A DNA stretch of 30,452 nt from Branchiostoma floridae. Its lineage: Eukaryota; Chordata; Leptocardii; Amphioxiformes; Branchiostomatidae. The stretch spans positions 12,480,443-12,510,894 of the forward strand of contig NC_049980.1 in assembly GCF_000003815.2 (NCBI RefSeq), written 5' to 3'. Below are positions 18,616-29,273 of the stretch, in pieces. The position numbers and the translations under genes were made by a program. Every line of letters starts with the position of its first letter. The stretch's first letter is position 1. The notes beneath the pieces were generated by a model, which had not been told where the DNA came from, did no database searches, and saw only the letters and a program-made list of their open reading frames with translations.

Positions 18616-19685
18616 CACCTGAGTGCATTAATTATGTATCAGTGCCTCCTTGCAGTTTTGCTTTCCCCCAAAGTCACTCAACATCTAGCCTCTGAAATGC
18701 ATTGTATACTCCTTATATCCTTTTCAATCATGAGCAACACTTCAGTCTATGAGAGGACTCTATGGTGCCCAGGATAGCGAGATTTCAATAGGCTTTGGTT
18801 GTTAGACAGGTTATTTTACAGATTATTCCAAACAATAACTTTTTAGATAAATGACAGTATGTTCCTGAATTTTTTCACTGTTGACAGAATGGTATCAACA
18901 AGAAGAAGGTTTGCTTTTTAACACTGAGAAGATATTCCTACCAATAAGTATATGGCAGTTATTATGTCATCCCAACTGTCGTCATCTGGACCGGTTTCCA
19001 TGGAAACCTGATGGGACGACACGGCGTACGTGCAGCCGTCGTTACCATGGCAGCAAGGACAGTGCATTTTTCTTATATGAAATAGCAACCTTGACGACCT
19101 TAACACAGCTTGACGCACAAAATCTGTCCGACATTAAACTGGACAATATTTTTCCTTCGGTACTTCTACTCTAAAGATGCTAACGTTACATTACCGCTCG
19201 AAATTCGATTGGTAATCCTAGCTCCTGAACAGAAGAGTTGCCGAAAGAGAAAAAGCACTAACCATTTTTTTTATGTTAGACATGTGCATAATGATAGCTT
19301 ATGTGCATTTGTGGAGGTTACCTTTTTGTACAGTGTAGTTTTGCAGAGGAAAAGAAATTGATTTAAAAGTGCGTGGCATATCAACCAGAGATAACCTTGA
19401 CCAGAGCAAAGCACGCCAACAAAAGGCGATCTTTGATCTCACGGTCACGCCGACGTTTTTTCCCCTTAAGTTCTTTATTTTTTATCTCCATTGTTGACAT
19501 CGCATGTCAATGTTTGGTGTGATCTTGAGATAACGTAACTTACGGGCAAATAAAGCGCTTGCTCGCTGAGCGCTTGAAATACCATATAAATACCATACAT
19601 ATTTACACGAGCGGCGCGCGACGCAGACAATCATGAGTCCAATCATTCGTTGTTTGTTGAAGAACACAAAGAACGTTGTTAAGCA
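18616..19685. other. Intergenic region between HBS1L and the tRNA gene
   Basis: No coding exon with supported splice sites was found. Two RFX X-box-like palindromes lie 33 bp apart: GTTTCCATGGAAAC at 18994-19007 (a perfect palindrome) and GTTACCATGGCAGC at 19041-19054. From about 19370 the sequence becomes richer in CpG (CACGGTCACGCCGACG, GCTCGCTGAGCGC, GAGCGGCGCGCGACG), consistent with flanks of an active tRNA gene or upstream control sequence of UCKL1. Confidence 0.45.
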
Positions 19686-19758
19686 GCCCCAGTGGCCTAA
19701 TGGATAAGGCGTCAGCCTCCTAAGTTGAAGATTGCGGGTTCGAGTCCCGTCTGGGGTA
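19686..19758 (+). tRNA. tRNA-Arg (anticodon CCU)
   Basis: A 73-nt intronless tRNA. The acceptor GCCCCAG (19686-19692) pairs with CTGGGGT (19751-19757), including a G-U pair at the end that the vertebrate tRNA-Arg(CCU) also has; the discriminator base is A. The D-arm includes TGGCCTAATGG (A box), the anticodon stem-loop is TCAGC-CTCCTAA-GTTGA with anticodon CCT, and the T-arm holds GGTTCGAGTCC (B box). A run of five Ts at 19766-19770 is a good polymerase III terminator. It decodes AGG. It sits about 500 bp upstream of the UCKL1 start on the same strand. Confidence 0.96.
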
Positions 19759-20259
19759 ATTGCAATTTTTGTCGCGATTTTGCCTCATTACAAATAGTTA
19801 TTGATCGAAAGCGAAAGCGCGACTACATTGTACTTTATTGATGATTACAACTCTTCGCCTTTTCTACCCTTTCTTCAGCCCTCTCAATGCTACATTTGTA
19901 TTCAATAACGTTATTCTTAGGTTGTAAATTGGACATATAAAACTACAAGGTCCTAGAACTAACGTTAACGTTATTAACGTTAACGTTAACTTAACGTTAC
20001 ACATTCTCAGATTCTGAATAAATTGTTTTCGCGGTTGACCTCTTCCTCATTCACACAAATGTGTCCATGGGTATGTCTGGATTCTAATACGATGGTTTCC
20101 ATTAAACTTCACGAGATTTTATTTTCTACTTTTTTCTTTCCGTTTTCATAAACCTTCGATCACGAGTTGCTCAACTTGAGAACAAACACTAGTTGCGCGC
20201 GCGGCGTGTTCCAGACTCCTAGCGACTTGAGCGCAAACTGCATATTGAGTTACGAAAAT
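19759..20259 (+). promoter_or_regulatory. tRNA terminator, simple repeat, and UCKL1 upstream region
   Basis: Contains the Pol III terminator T-run (19766-19770), an AACGTT-based simple repeat (19960-19999) and, near the gene, a CpG-rich stretch, GTTGCGCGCGCGGCGTGTTC (20192-20211). The UCKL1 ATG lies in ATATGGCGGAC, again a YY1-like ATGGCGG core. No TATA box is obvious. The promoter is inferred from position. Confidence 0.4.
19960..19999. repeat. Short AACGTT palindromic array
   Basis: Six AACGTT hexamers in about 40 bp, in phase with TTAACGTTAA palindromes and broken by short spacers (TATT and CT). Low-complexity sequence between the tRNA and UCKL1. Confidence 0.85.
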
Positions 20260-23200
20260 ATGGCGGACACAGCGAAGGAAGGATCGTTTGCTCCGTCGAC
20301 TTCTGAAAGAACCAGCCGATCGAGCAGGTAATTCTTATTGTTTTCCATCAAATTCGTTTTGTCATACATGCATCATCTATATGTGAAGGATCAGTATTTC
20401 CCATGTACTTCAATCCATTACAAAAGGGAGTAGAAATCCGTAGCGGTGGGAGGGGGGCATGGTTTTTACTTGTCTGTTGTTGTCTATACCTAAAGTTCTG
20501 TTTTTCATATACTCGTCCTGAATAAGACAGCAACAAGACTGATATAAAATAATAGATAGGCTATAGAAGGAAAAGCTTGTATTGTATCCTAGTACAGTGC
20601 ACCTTTCGATCCACGCATTCACTTGAAATGTGTTGAGGAACGTAAAAGTTTATGAAAGTAAACAACAGAAGCTACTGAGTATTACCTGTGGGAGCACCAG
20701 ATGGTGCAAAGCATATTTTCCAAATTCCATACCGTTACAGTGTAGACCCTAAAATGGGGTCTGCCTAAACACCACAAACGACTCTAATATGCAGTGTATA
20801 TGGGGCAACGACCTTGTGTACGCTCTGGAGACATTGTTTATACATTTATGAATTAAAAACACGCAGCAAGTCCTACGTATTCACCAGTTATTTCGAGTTA
20901 AGCCGGTTTCAAGATTAAGGCAATGATGGCCTTGTGCTTAGGGTAAATGTTGATTTAGAACAAATCTCTGTATCAGGCCCCATTACCCTTGGGAATGTGA
21001 AAATAAGTATCTTAGGCTTAGCGTCTATCAGGGATGTTCTCCTAAATGGGATGTAATGCAGAAGGTCACAACTTACAGATAATTGATGAGCCACACATCG
21101 AGCATGAGAGTAGGAGTACTGGGTTCATTTCTGGTGTGTGTGGATAAAACCCATCAGTCTGTTGTATTACTATCTGATCAACTGGCTATAGCAGCCACTA
21201 GGCTTACAGTCACCACTTTTTGCCTTTGATTTTCCCATTGATCTAGATATATGTATTGAGAATTCAGTCTAGTATTATTGCAATCACTGTTCAATGTGGT
21301 CGTGGCCATGGGTTTTTCTGTCCCACCCATATAGTAACAGTGCCCATTACATTCCACTGCTGGCCATATGTACCACTGTGAGGGGCTGTATTATCACAGC
21401 CTAAATATTGTTTACCAGTTATGCACAACAAACAAACAAACAAAGTTAATGTTGGAATTGGATGGTTTCTATTCCAGCCAGGGCAGTGGCAGTGCCAGTG
21501 GGGATGACCCGTTTGGTGACCAGATGTCCCAGGGTGACCGCCAGGGCATGAGAAAGGCCAGCCGGACACGAACCCAGTCTACATCTGACATCAAGGTGTT
21601 ACGGACCAGCAAGAGGACCATCTACACTGCAGGTGTGGTAAAAAGTCAACATTTTGACTTGACCTTTGTAGCATAAACTTACTACTTTAGACTATATTCA
21701 CACTCTGTCAGAAACATCCTGTCAGTTGTAAAAAGAATTTATCCCCCATTTTGACTGGAAAAGGCTCGGTTACGTTGCACATGGGATCTGCCTAAACACC
21801 TCAAACGACCTCAAAGGACTCTAATATGAAAAGTATATGGGGCAGCGACCTTGTGTGGCGCTCTGGATACATACTGGTAGGTTACGCATTTGTAAATTGA
21901 AAAAAAACACAGCAAGTCCAAACTATTTACCAGTTTGATCTCATTTTCCACCCAGGTCGGCCTCCCTGGTTTGACGTCAAAGGTCAGTTTAAGGAGGCCT
22001 TCGTTATCGGGATCTGTGGTGGAAGTGCATCCGGTAAAACGACTGTGGCTAACAAGATCATTGAGGCCTTGGACGTCCCCTGGGTGGTGCAACTGTCAAT
22101 GGACTCTTTCTACAAGGTAATGATCATTGGTATTCACAGACTTGTTTTGCCAAACAACAACTGTCACTGACAAAAGGTTACCGTAGTGGATGCTACCAGA
22201 AATGTCTCTTTCCAAAATCAGCATGAAAATGATTTATGTTGTAAATCGTCCCAGCCGATATACTGAGGCTGAATTGTGTGATACATTCTAACGGATAGTG
22301 CTCATTTAAAAACCGAGCATAAAATATGTCTAAATGACTTTAAATGAATAACTCCTTTTGGGCATACTCATGAATACAATGCAATAGACCAATAAACTTA
22401 TGTTCTAAAACCTTTATAATTTATTTTTATCTGTGTGACCTAGGTGCTCACCTCAGAAGAGAAGGAGCTTGCCCACCGGAGTGAGTACAACTTTGACCAC
22501 CCTGATGCCTTTGACTTTGAGCTACTGTTCGACACCCTGAGGAAGCTAAAGAGAGGGAGGAATGTAGAGGTTCCCATCTACGACTTCACTACACACAGCA
22601 GAACCAAACAACAGGTACTAGTGGCTCGTTCTCATTTAAATGTCGAAATGCTGTCGCCTGACTTTACGGCTTGATATGGAGAAAATTATAGACAATATCA
22701 CTGGTTCCTTCATTTTTCCATAACCCCTGTAATGTTTTACAAAAGATGCACAACAACATTCGTATTGGTTAATGGCTTAGAAGATTATTATAGCCACGGG
22801 TGGGATTTCACCCCCTAAAAAATGGCTGTCGCCAGAGAAGAAACGAAGAATTCAAGTAGTAGCCAAAAATGTAACAATTCAGTTCCCAGAATAATTGTTC
22901 GGCAGGTGAAACCAGCTACCAAGGCCCTCTGACCGATCACGTCAGATCGCTACTGTCACTGATCTTGGAGGCTGTGTGAGGTGGTTTATGCCTGTCGCCA
23001 GATTCTGTAACAAACGTTACCACCACGAGTACGATGGTTGCCACGGTTTTATTATCCACGTATAAGACTAGAAATGACCATTTTTGTGACGCTGTACAGT
23101 TTTTCTGGCTTCCTAAAGAAACAAGAAAGGGCTGTTGACTGTTATTTGTATCCCACCTTGCTTAACAAAATGTTGTACAGAAATGACTGTAACAAACGTT

Positions 23201-26200
23201 ACCATTGTTCGATGCTGTCTAAGTTTTCTATTTGAACTGGTGTAAAAAAGCTGCCCACTTTTCAAATGTTCCTTGGAACATCCACTTATACCTAAATGAT
23301 GTAGTCAATAAGGTAAGTCCTTTACAAGAAAACAGGGTAAAGTTTACCGTTGTAACAAATGTTACCGGTAACGTTTGTTACCCGCCCTGTAATGTATTAC
23401 CAATGGGACCGAAAATAATAAGTTGCTATTTTTTGGCTATGGTTAAAAGAGGAATTTTCCTAAACAACCAGGTAGTTTTCACTGAAAATAAAGCCGATTT
23501 ATTTTTCGACCAAAAAAATGCCATTTTCGACATTTCAATGAGAACGAGTGTAGTATGTGCATTTGCAGTACCACCTCTTGTTGGTAGGGAGTGCTTGAAT
23601 CAAGAAGTCAAGAATTGCACTACTGTTGTTTCTGCCTTCCTCAGGGATGCGTCACTCTTGTTCGTGGGATAAAAATAGCTTACTCAGAAAGCTCCAGCAT
23701 GAGTACAATCTAGCATGTACTTAAGAAAGAATGAAAAGATATTGCAGTACCAAAACATTATTGATAGGTGGCCACACTGCCAGCACTTATCAAATATGCA
23801 TCTTGTTTTCAGCACACACTGTATGGGGCTAATGTCATCATCTTCGAGGGCATCCTTACTTTTGTCAACCCGGAGGTTCGGAAAATGCTGGACATGAAGG
23901 TGTTTGTGGACACAGACTCCGACATCCGACTGGCGCGCCGGCTACGGAGGGATATCACAGAACGGAATCGTGACCTTGTGGGAGTTTTAAAACAGTACGA
24001 CAAATTTGTAAAGCCAGCATTTGAGCAGCACATTGAGCCGTCCATGGCACATGCTGATATTGTGGTGCCCAGAGGTGAGATTTTTATGTGCTCTTGATTT
24101 TTCGTATTCTTGACTCTGTATTTAAAATTTTTCTTCTTCTTACCATCTTCTTTTGTTAACATTAGAAGAATAGTGGTTCCGGCATCCTCACTGGTTCTCT
24201 TCACCCAAGCATGTGCTAAAAGAGTTTTGACTCCAGACCAGTATTGATCTGCTCTCCCCCTGCCTGTCACCCTTGTGCCCTCTCCTCTGTTGATCTTCTT
24301 CCCTAGTACCCATGGACCATGTTGTTACGCCAGATTTTATTCACCGATAGCTAATTCACATCTAATGATAATAATGTTATTTTCTGTTACGTTTTGTATT
24401 CTTTTTCAACTGTTTTGTACAGGGGGCGAGAATGAAGTGGCTATAGACCTGATCATCAGACATGTACACTCGGAGTTAGAGAAGGTAATGTTGATATTGT
24501 TTGGAAAAGAAAAGGTGAAAAAATCTTTTCTGAGAGAGACAAGTCTGTGTTACCAGTCCAGCTTTTTCTCCATATGTAAAGTTTGTCAATTGAAGTATTT
24601 TCATGTGAACATTAACAAGAGAGAATGTACATTCGTTTATGTTGAAAAAAGTGGAAATAAAACTAATATTATGAATCTTTTTGGTTTCTTCCAGAGAGAT
24701 GTCCACTTCAGGTATGTGACAGTTGTCTTACAGTACATGTAGTTGAGTTATGATAAGTCATTACTAAATATAGTAACCCAGATCACTGGTTATCTTGGAT
24801 CATCAACAAACAGAAATTAACAAAGAAGTACTGAGTCATGAGACTCAAATTCAATAGTCAACAAGATTTATTATTCTTTCTCTTTGATTTTGATCTGTAA
24901 TGATTTCAATGATTCTTTCTAATAAGGAAAATGCCAGTATTGTGCATCACAGTACAGCATCTTTCATCCAGTTTGTTTTTGTCTCCAGATCACAGTTAGC
25001 AGCAGCAGGGCAGGGCCAGCCGCTCCCCTCCAGCCTCCATGTGCTGGAGAGTACACCACAAGTCAGGGGCATGCACACTATCATCAGGTGGGAGCTGTTG
25101 TACCATGCATCTGTTATTCCACCACTTCAAGCTCTATTGAAAACAGACAATGCTATATTATATTATACTAATAGTATACAATGACATTCACTTTTGGGAA
25201 TAGGTGCTCTGGTGCACCTAATTTAATAATTTAGGTAGAATGTCAGCGAAACCAACTACAAACCTTACTGTCTCTTATAGACTTGAACTTGCAAATTTGC
25301 TAAAAGTGATAAAAGAAAGGTTTTATCATTTTTTATGACACTTGAATGGCAAGAAGGTTGCTATTAGTAGTAATCCTGTAGTCATTCTGTATGTAACCAA
25401 ATATCTGGTTGCTCCAGTCAAAACATAGATGCACTGCTCCAATTTTAGGCCCTGGTAGACGACCTGCTGTTTAAGTTTATGTATGCTTCTCAGTAAGTTC
25501 TCACTGTGAGAAATGGAGAGCATGTGATACAGAAAATTTGTGATTTAAGAAATGTGCAGTCATGCATGTATTGTGTGTATGACACACACTGCTTAGTTCC
25601 TATCCTGATAACAGTAAATGTTTTTTACCTGTTATATTTAGGAACAGAGAGACCAACAGAGATGAGTTCATATTCTACTCCAAACGCCTGATGAGACTGC
25701 TGATTGAACAGGCCATGGCCATGCTGCCTTTCAAGGTAAAGCTTCTGTCATACATTCAGGACCTTCCTGCAACATTACTTCAGATCTAGATATAGATGTA
25801 GACTACCCCGACTAAGTTGGGTTGGAAGTAGCCTGAAATCCATCCTATTCTAGTTTCAAATTGACCCTTTGATAGTATACACCTCAGAAGAATATGATCA
25901 GCTATAGATTGATGTCATCATTCATAGTAAACTGACTTTTAAAGATTTATAGGTAACCTAACCTAGAAACTCCAAACCTACATGTAGATGACCGTGCTTA
26001 CAACTAACTCCCAGCCACAGTGGGAAGAAGATTGGAGGCCATAGCTGGCTACATAATTATGTTTGAAAACATCATATGGGGCTTAAGGTTGATGTCACTA
26101 AAAGGTCTATAGAAGGGAGGGCAGGGTAAGAAAAAAGATGAAATAAGCCTATAAGAAGTTAAGTGGAGTTTTTTTTTTTTAAGTTTACCATTTTGACTGG

Positions 26201-28468
26201 ATGTCCTTTCCTTCTGCTCTTTCAGACTGTGCAGGTGAAGACACCACAAGGATCAACCTACGAAGGCATGAGGTTTAATTGGAGAAGGGTAAGATAACAT
26301 ATTTTTCAAATGAGAACCTTCCTCTTACTGTGTCTCTCTTTGAACAGTGGTGTATGTCTGTTACTGTACTGTAAATGTATGCCGTGATTTTTGGGTCAGT
26401 TTTTGTGATGATCTCTCCAGTACTGCAAAATCTATTATTGTATTAATATGCATTTCCAATGTATAACTGAATTGTTTGAATCATGAACTGAAAACATCAC
26501 AAAAAGCCTCCTACAAATGTACATGTACATGCGTCCCCTTCAGCCCCAAAATTAAGTCCCTGTGAAAATAGATATCTTTTCAAGTGCACATTACTCACCA
26601 GACTAGTGTTTTGTTACTTAGTTATGTGGAGTGTCCATCCTGCGAGCGGGTGAGACCATGGAGCCGGCCCTGTGTGCAGTGTGCAAGGACATCAGACTGG
26701 GGAAAATCCTCATCCAGACCAACCTCAGCACAGGGGAGCCAGAGGTAGATGTCTGTCATTTTTGTGATTTGTGTGGATTTATGATGCATATCAAGGAAGT
26801 TCTATCTATATAAGTTATAACAGACTGAACATCAAATGATTGAGTTGAATTTGCTGTAATACCTGACAGCATCTGTGGCCATACTACTGTAGAGTCTGAT
26901 GAAGATGTAGACTTGCACCTGTAGAAGGGTATATTCTGTGAACTGTTTGGTATGTTACACAGCTCCACTATCTCCGTCTACCCAAAAACATCAGTGAGGA
27001 CCACGTGTTCCTCATGGATGCAACTGTGTCCACTGGTGCTGCTGCCATCATGGCCATCCGTGTCCTCCTGGTGAGTACAATCCAACATACATGCAGGAGG
27101 TATGAATTTAACAAGCAGTGCAGACTACTATTACTAGGTGGCCAATGTAAGTTAAAACTTCTTTTTTTTGAGATAGATGTTTGTCATATGATTTAAGTAC
27201 TCAGAATGGCTTTAATAAAATGTACTATTAAAGCGGTGAGGCTATGGGACCAGTGAGGTGAGGTGATTCATTAGGCCAGTTGAGAAGGTCTTGTACTTTT
27301 GATGGGTAATTGTTACTGTCGTTCCTTTATAATTCCACTCAGCAAGTCCAGGTAGGACACTTGTGGCTATGATCTAACCCAGACTTGTACTATTGTTCCA
27401 CTCTCTCAGGACCATGATGTGCAAGAAGAGAACATATTTTTCCTCTCCATGTTGATGGCAGAGTCAGGTGTGTTGTAATAGTCATCAATGTCTTAGCTGA
27501 TGTTTTCAGTTGTCATGTTTTGTACTGTACTTATGAAGGCCATTAGAAACATTAGTCCTATTAGTAGTAATTCAAAGTATGTAGACATTGTTTCAAGTTT
27601 GCTACTCCATATGCCATGACCCCCCCCCCCCTTGTGAAATAAATGTTGCTAAGTTGCACATTCCAGACATTTCAATGTTTGAGTTGTTTTGATCTTAAAA
27701 TCATCAGACAATATGCTGCAATTTCAGGCTGAAATTAAAAATTAAAAGTTTCTTAAATATACTTCAGAATACGCTACACTACACTACGGTGTAGGATAAA
27801 GTCACTGGGCCTAGGAAAAAAAATGTTCTGTTTCCTGTTTCAGTCCTGAAAAAATTAGGGTCGGTAGGTAGGGATTATCTTTTTTTTTTCTTGTATTTTT
27901 TTTTAGGCTGGCCAAAATTCTAGTGATACATATTTACAATACAGTTGAACAAAGTAAACTGAAAGGTATGATGACACTTGTCTTTCAATGTCAAACTTTA
28001 ATTTTGTGCCTGATAGATACATTTATCCTTCATTAGATGGGACAAGCAGTGTTCTTCTCTAGACCAGGCTTGATACATTAGACATATTTTATGTCTCAGG
28101 GGCCTTCAAGTTTGAATTATTACCCCCTATGTATAATTTTGATCATGTACGGTTCAAACTGTTTATTTTCCCAGTGACAACATCTCTGCTTTGTTTGAAT
28201 TAAGGCAAGGCACGGTCAGGTTACTTAAGGCACAATCAGTTTTAAAAGAACTCATAAATGTGTGCTACCTTAATATGAGTATAACAATGCTTGGTTATAA
28301 TGGATGCACAATGATGTAGTTTGGAATGTTTTTATTCTTTAGTACTGATTTATGACAAAATATTCTCTTGGCAATGATAATGCCTGCAAAAGTGTCATGT
28401 TTTGTGATGACTGATCCCTATTATTTCTTCCAGGCAATTTTGGTGACAGATACTTTGGGACAGACTGA
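20260..28468 (+). CDS. UCKL1: Uridine-cytidine kinase-like 1 (kinase plus UPRT-like domain), 14 coding exons, one expected exon missing
   Basis: UCKL1 proteins join a uridine/cytidine kinase domain (pyrimidine salvage) to a uracil phosphoribosyltransferase-like domain. Exons: 20260-20327, 21478-21632, 21956-22116, 22444-22614, 23813-24074, 24423-24484, 24695-24711, 24989-25087, 25642-25735, 26226-26288, 26622-26744, 26963-27070, 27410-27467, 28434-28468. All are GT..AG with agreeing phases; the sum is 1476 nt, 491 residues (human about 548). Seen: [16 protein letters not shown]; Walker [10 protein letters not shown] (96-104); SMDSFYK to residue 128; [43 protein letters not shown] segments [13 protein letters not shown] (about 389-401) and the PRPP-loop-like MDATVSTGA (443-451); C-terminus [11 protein letters not shown]. 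The exon that in relatives carries the AYAFPRV...[10 protein letters not shown] segment is not in the window; exons 13 and 14 would still join in frame (phase 1 to phase 1). Confidence 0.93.
20328..21477 (+). other. UCKL1 intron 1
   Basis: Donor GCAG|GTAATT, acceptor GGTTTCTATTCCAG. No exon seen. Carries the first of two related repeats (20755-20897), a G-run (GGTGGGAGGGGGGCATGG, 20445-20462) and a short (AAAC)n tract at 21426-21444. Confidence 0.6.
20755..20897. repeat. Intronic repeat, copy 1 (paired with 21784-21942)
   Basis: Shared blocks in the same order and orientation in both copies include TCTGCCTAAACACC, CAAACGAC, ACTCTAATATG, GTATATGGGGCA, CGACCTTGTGT, CGCTCTGGA, ACGCAGCAAGTCC (ACACAGCAAGTCC in the other) and CACCAGTT (TACCAGTT). 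The pair is diverged by substitutions and small indels. It is probably a dispersed element inserted twice, or a local duplication spanning exon 2. No coding content. Confidence 0.8.
21784..21942. repeat. Intronic repeat, copy 2 (paired with 20755-20897)
   Basis: Lies in UCKL1 intron 2 and ends about 13 bp before the exon 3 acceptor (21955), so the element contributes part of the branch-point/polypyrimidine region of that splice site. It contains a small internal duplication (CAAACGACCTCAAAGGACTC) compared with copy 1. Confidence 0.8.
22615..23812 (+). other. UCKL1 intron 4, contains a repeated 15-mer and an unexplained open frame
   Basis: The motif GTAACAAACGTTACC occurs at 23007-23021 and 23189-23203, as GTAACAAATGTTACC at 23352-23366, and inverted at 23367-23381; the last two form a 30-bp palindrome. 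A 146-codon plus-strand frame (23232-23672) runs through this interval without family resemblance or splice support. I treat the region as transposon-derived rather than as a gene. Confidence 0.5.
24695..24711 (+). CDS. UCKL1: 17-nt microexon of UCKL1
   Basis: GGTTTCTTCCAG (acceptor) is followed by 17 nt encoding RDVHF plus AG and then the donor GTATGT. It joins exon 6 (ending ELEK, phase 0) to the exon at 24989 (A completing AGA), giving [20 protein letters not shown]. This aligns residue for residue with human [20 protein letters not shown], so the microexon is well supported. Skipping it would shift the frame (17 is not a multiple of 3). Confidence 0.85.
27468..28433 (+). other. UCKL1 last intron, where a conserved exon is absent
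   Basis: This 966-bp interval contains a run of 11 Cs near 27613-27623, the truncated TIR element (27808-28053) and AT-rich sequence. I looked for codons for the AYAFP and TTAVDK segments in the plus frames and did not see them. Reading past the donor at 27468 gives only GVL and a stop. Confidence 0.7.
27808..28053. mobile_element. Truncated second copy of the 391-bp TIR element
   Basis: From GGCCTAGG at 27808 to ACAAGCAGTGTT ending at 28053, the sequence is nearly identical to 2176 onward of the first copy (few substitutions, such as TGTTCTG for TGTTGTG, plus differences in T-run length). It stops abruptly, without the right-hand TIR. The left flank is CTG, not TAA, so the target-site duplication seen at the first copy cannot be confirmed here. 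It lies in the UCKL1 interval where a conserved exon should be. Confidence 0.9.
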
Positions 28469-29189
28469 TTGATGCATCAAATTGTGCGTACTGTAGATCA
28501 GAAAAAAACATTTCCCTCTCATCCTGTGGTGGAGAGAAATGTAACAATACATGAAAATTGTCAAATAGATTGCACAGTACATGTATACACAGATGACCAT
28601 GTATACACAGATGACCATGTACATGTATACAATGTCATATAGATGACAAAATATTTACTGATTGCAAAGCTGCAAACAGGTATTGATAATATTTGTTGAT
28701 CTTAACCTAATGATGATCCAGATAACTTGGTCATCAGTTGTACAATTGTTTGAAGATTAGTAAAAAAAACTTTTTAATAAGAAAAATTGTTTTAAGGTAA
28801 ACATTGTTTTTAAATGATACTGGTGAAAATAGCCTCAAGTCACAATTACCAGTTAAGTCATGATTCATATCTATGAGCTGAAATATCGTGTATGAAAAAT
28901 AATGTATTGTACATTGTATATTTTAGATGCAAGAATTACAAGTCTGTACATTTGCTAAAATGTAATTTATGCTATGGAAATAACAGTTGTAAAATTGTTC
29001 ACTACAGAACATTAATTGTCTGCAGAAAAAGAACACAGTCATGTACTGTTTCTGCATGTACTATCTATCCTTTTTTCTAACTAACAGATTGTAGCATTAA
29101 AAAGAGCTGAATATATCTCTTGCCTGTCATTAATTCCTAGCATATGCTGTACTGTTGTTATGCTAGCTAGGGTTATGGAGAAGAGTCCC
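28469..29189 (+). other. UCKL1 3' UTR and downstream
   Basis: After TGA 28466-28468 there is no coding frame of note. An 18-bp unit, CATGTATACACAGATGAC, is duplicated in tandem (28580-28615) with a partial third copy. ATTAAA at 29096-29101 is the nearest plausible poly(A) signal; the next AATAAA on this strand is far downstream (30068-30073). The UTR end is not fixed. Confidence 0.4.
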
Positions 29190-29273
29190 TCACACATAGT
29201 GATTCAGGATAGTCTCAAACTTCTCCTGTTTCCCAGAGGCTGCCTTGGGCTCACCTTTCTGCATGATGTAATC
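29190..29273 (-). CDS. Terminal coding exon of an unrecognised minus-strand gene
   Basis: On the minus strand the acceptor ATTTCTTTGTTCCAG leads into 27 codons, DYIMQKGEPKAASGKQEKFE then TILNHYV, followed by TGA (29190-29192). Entry is in phase 0, which matches the exit phase of the candidate exon at complement(30292..30390). The hydrophilic, Lys/Glu-rich composition, strong acceptor and in-frame stop make this a convincing last exon. It converges with UCKL1 (tail to tail). The family is not recognised. Confidence 0.6.
   Translation of the reverse strand, partial: DYIMQKGEPKAASGKQEKFETILNHYV

Noticed and set aside
18881-19174. 97-codon plus-strand frame between HBS1L and the tRNA
   Set aside because: No splice sites or family match, cysteine/tryptophan-rich chance composition, and it overlaps X-box-like elements.
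23809-24270. 153-codon minus-strand frame opposite UCKL1 exon 5
   Set aside because: Antisense shadow of a conserved kinase exon ([17 protein letters not shown] on the plus strand).
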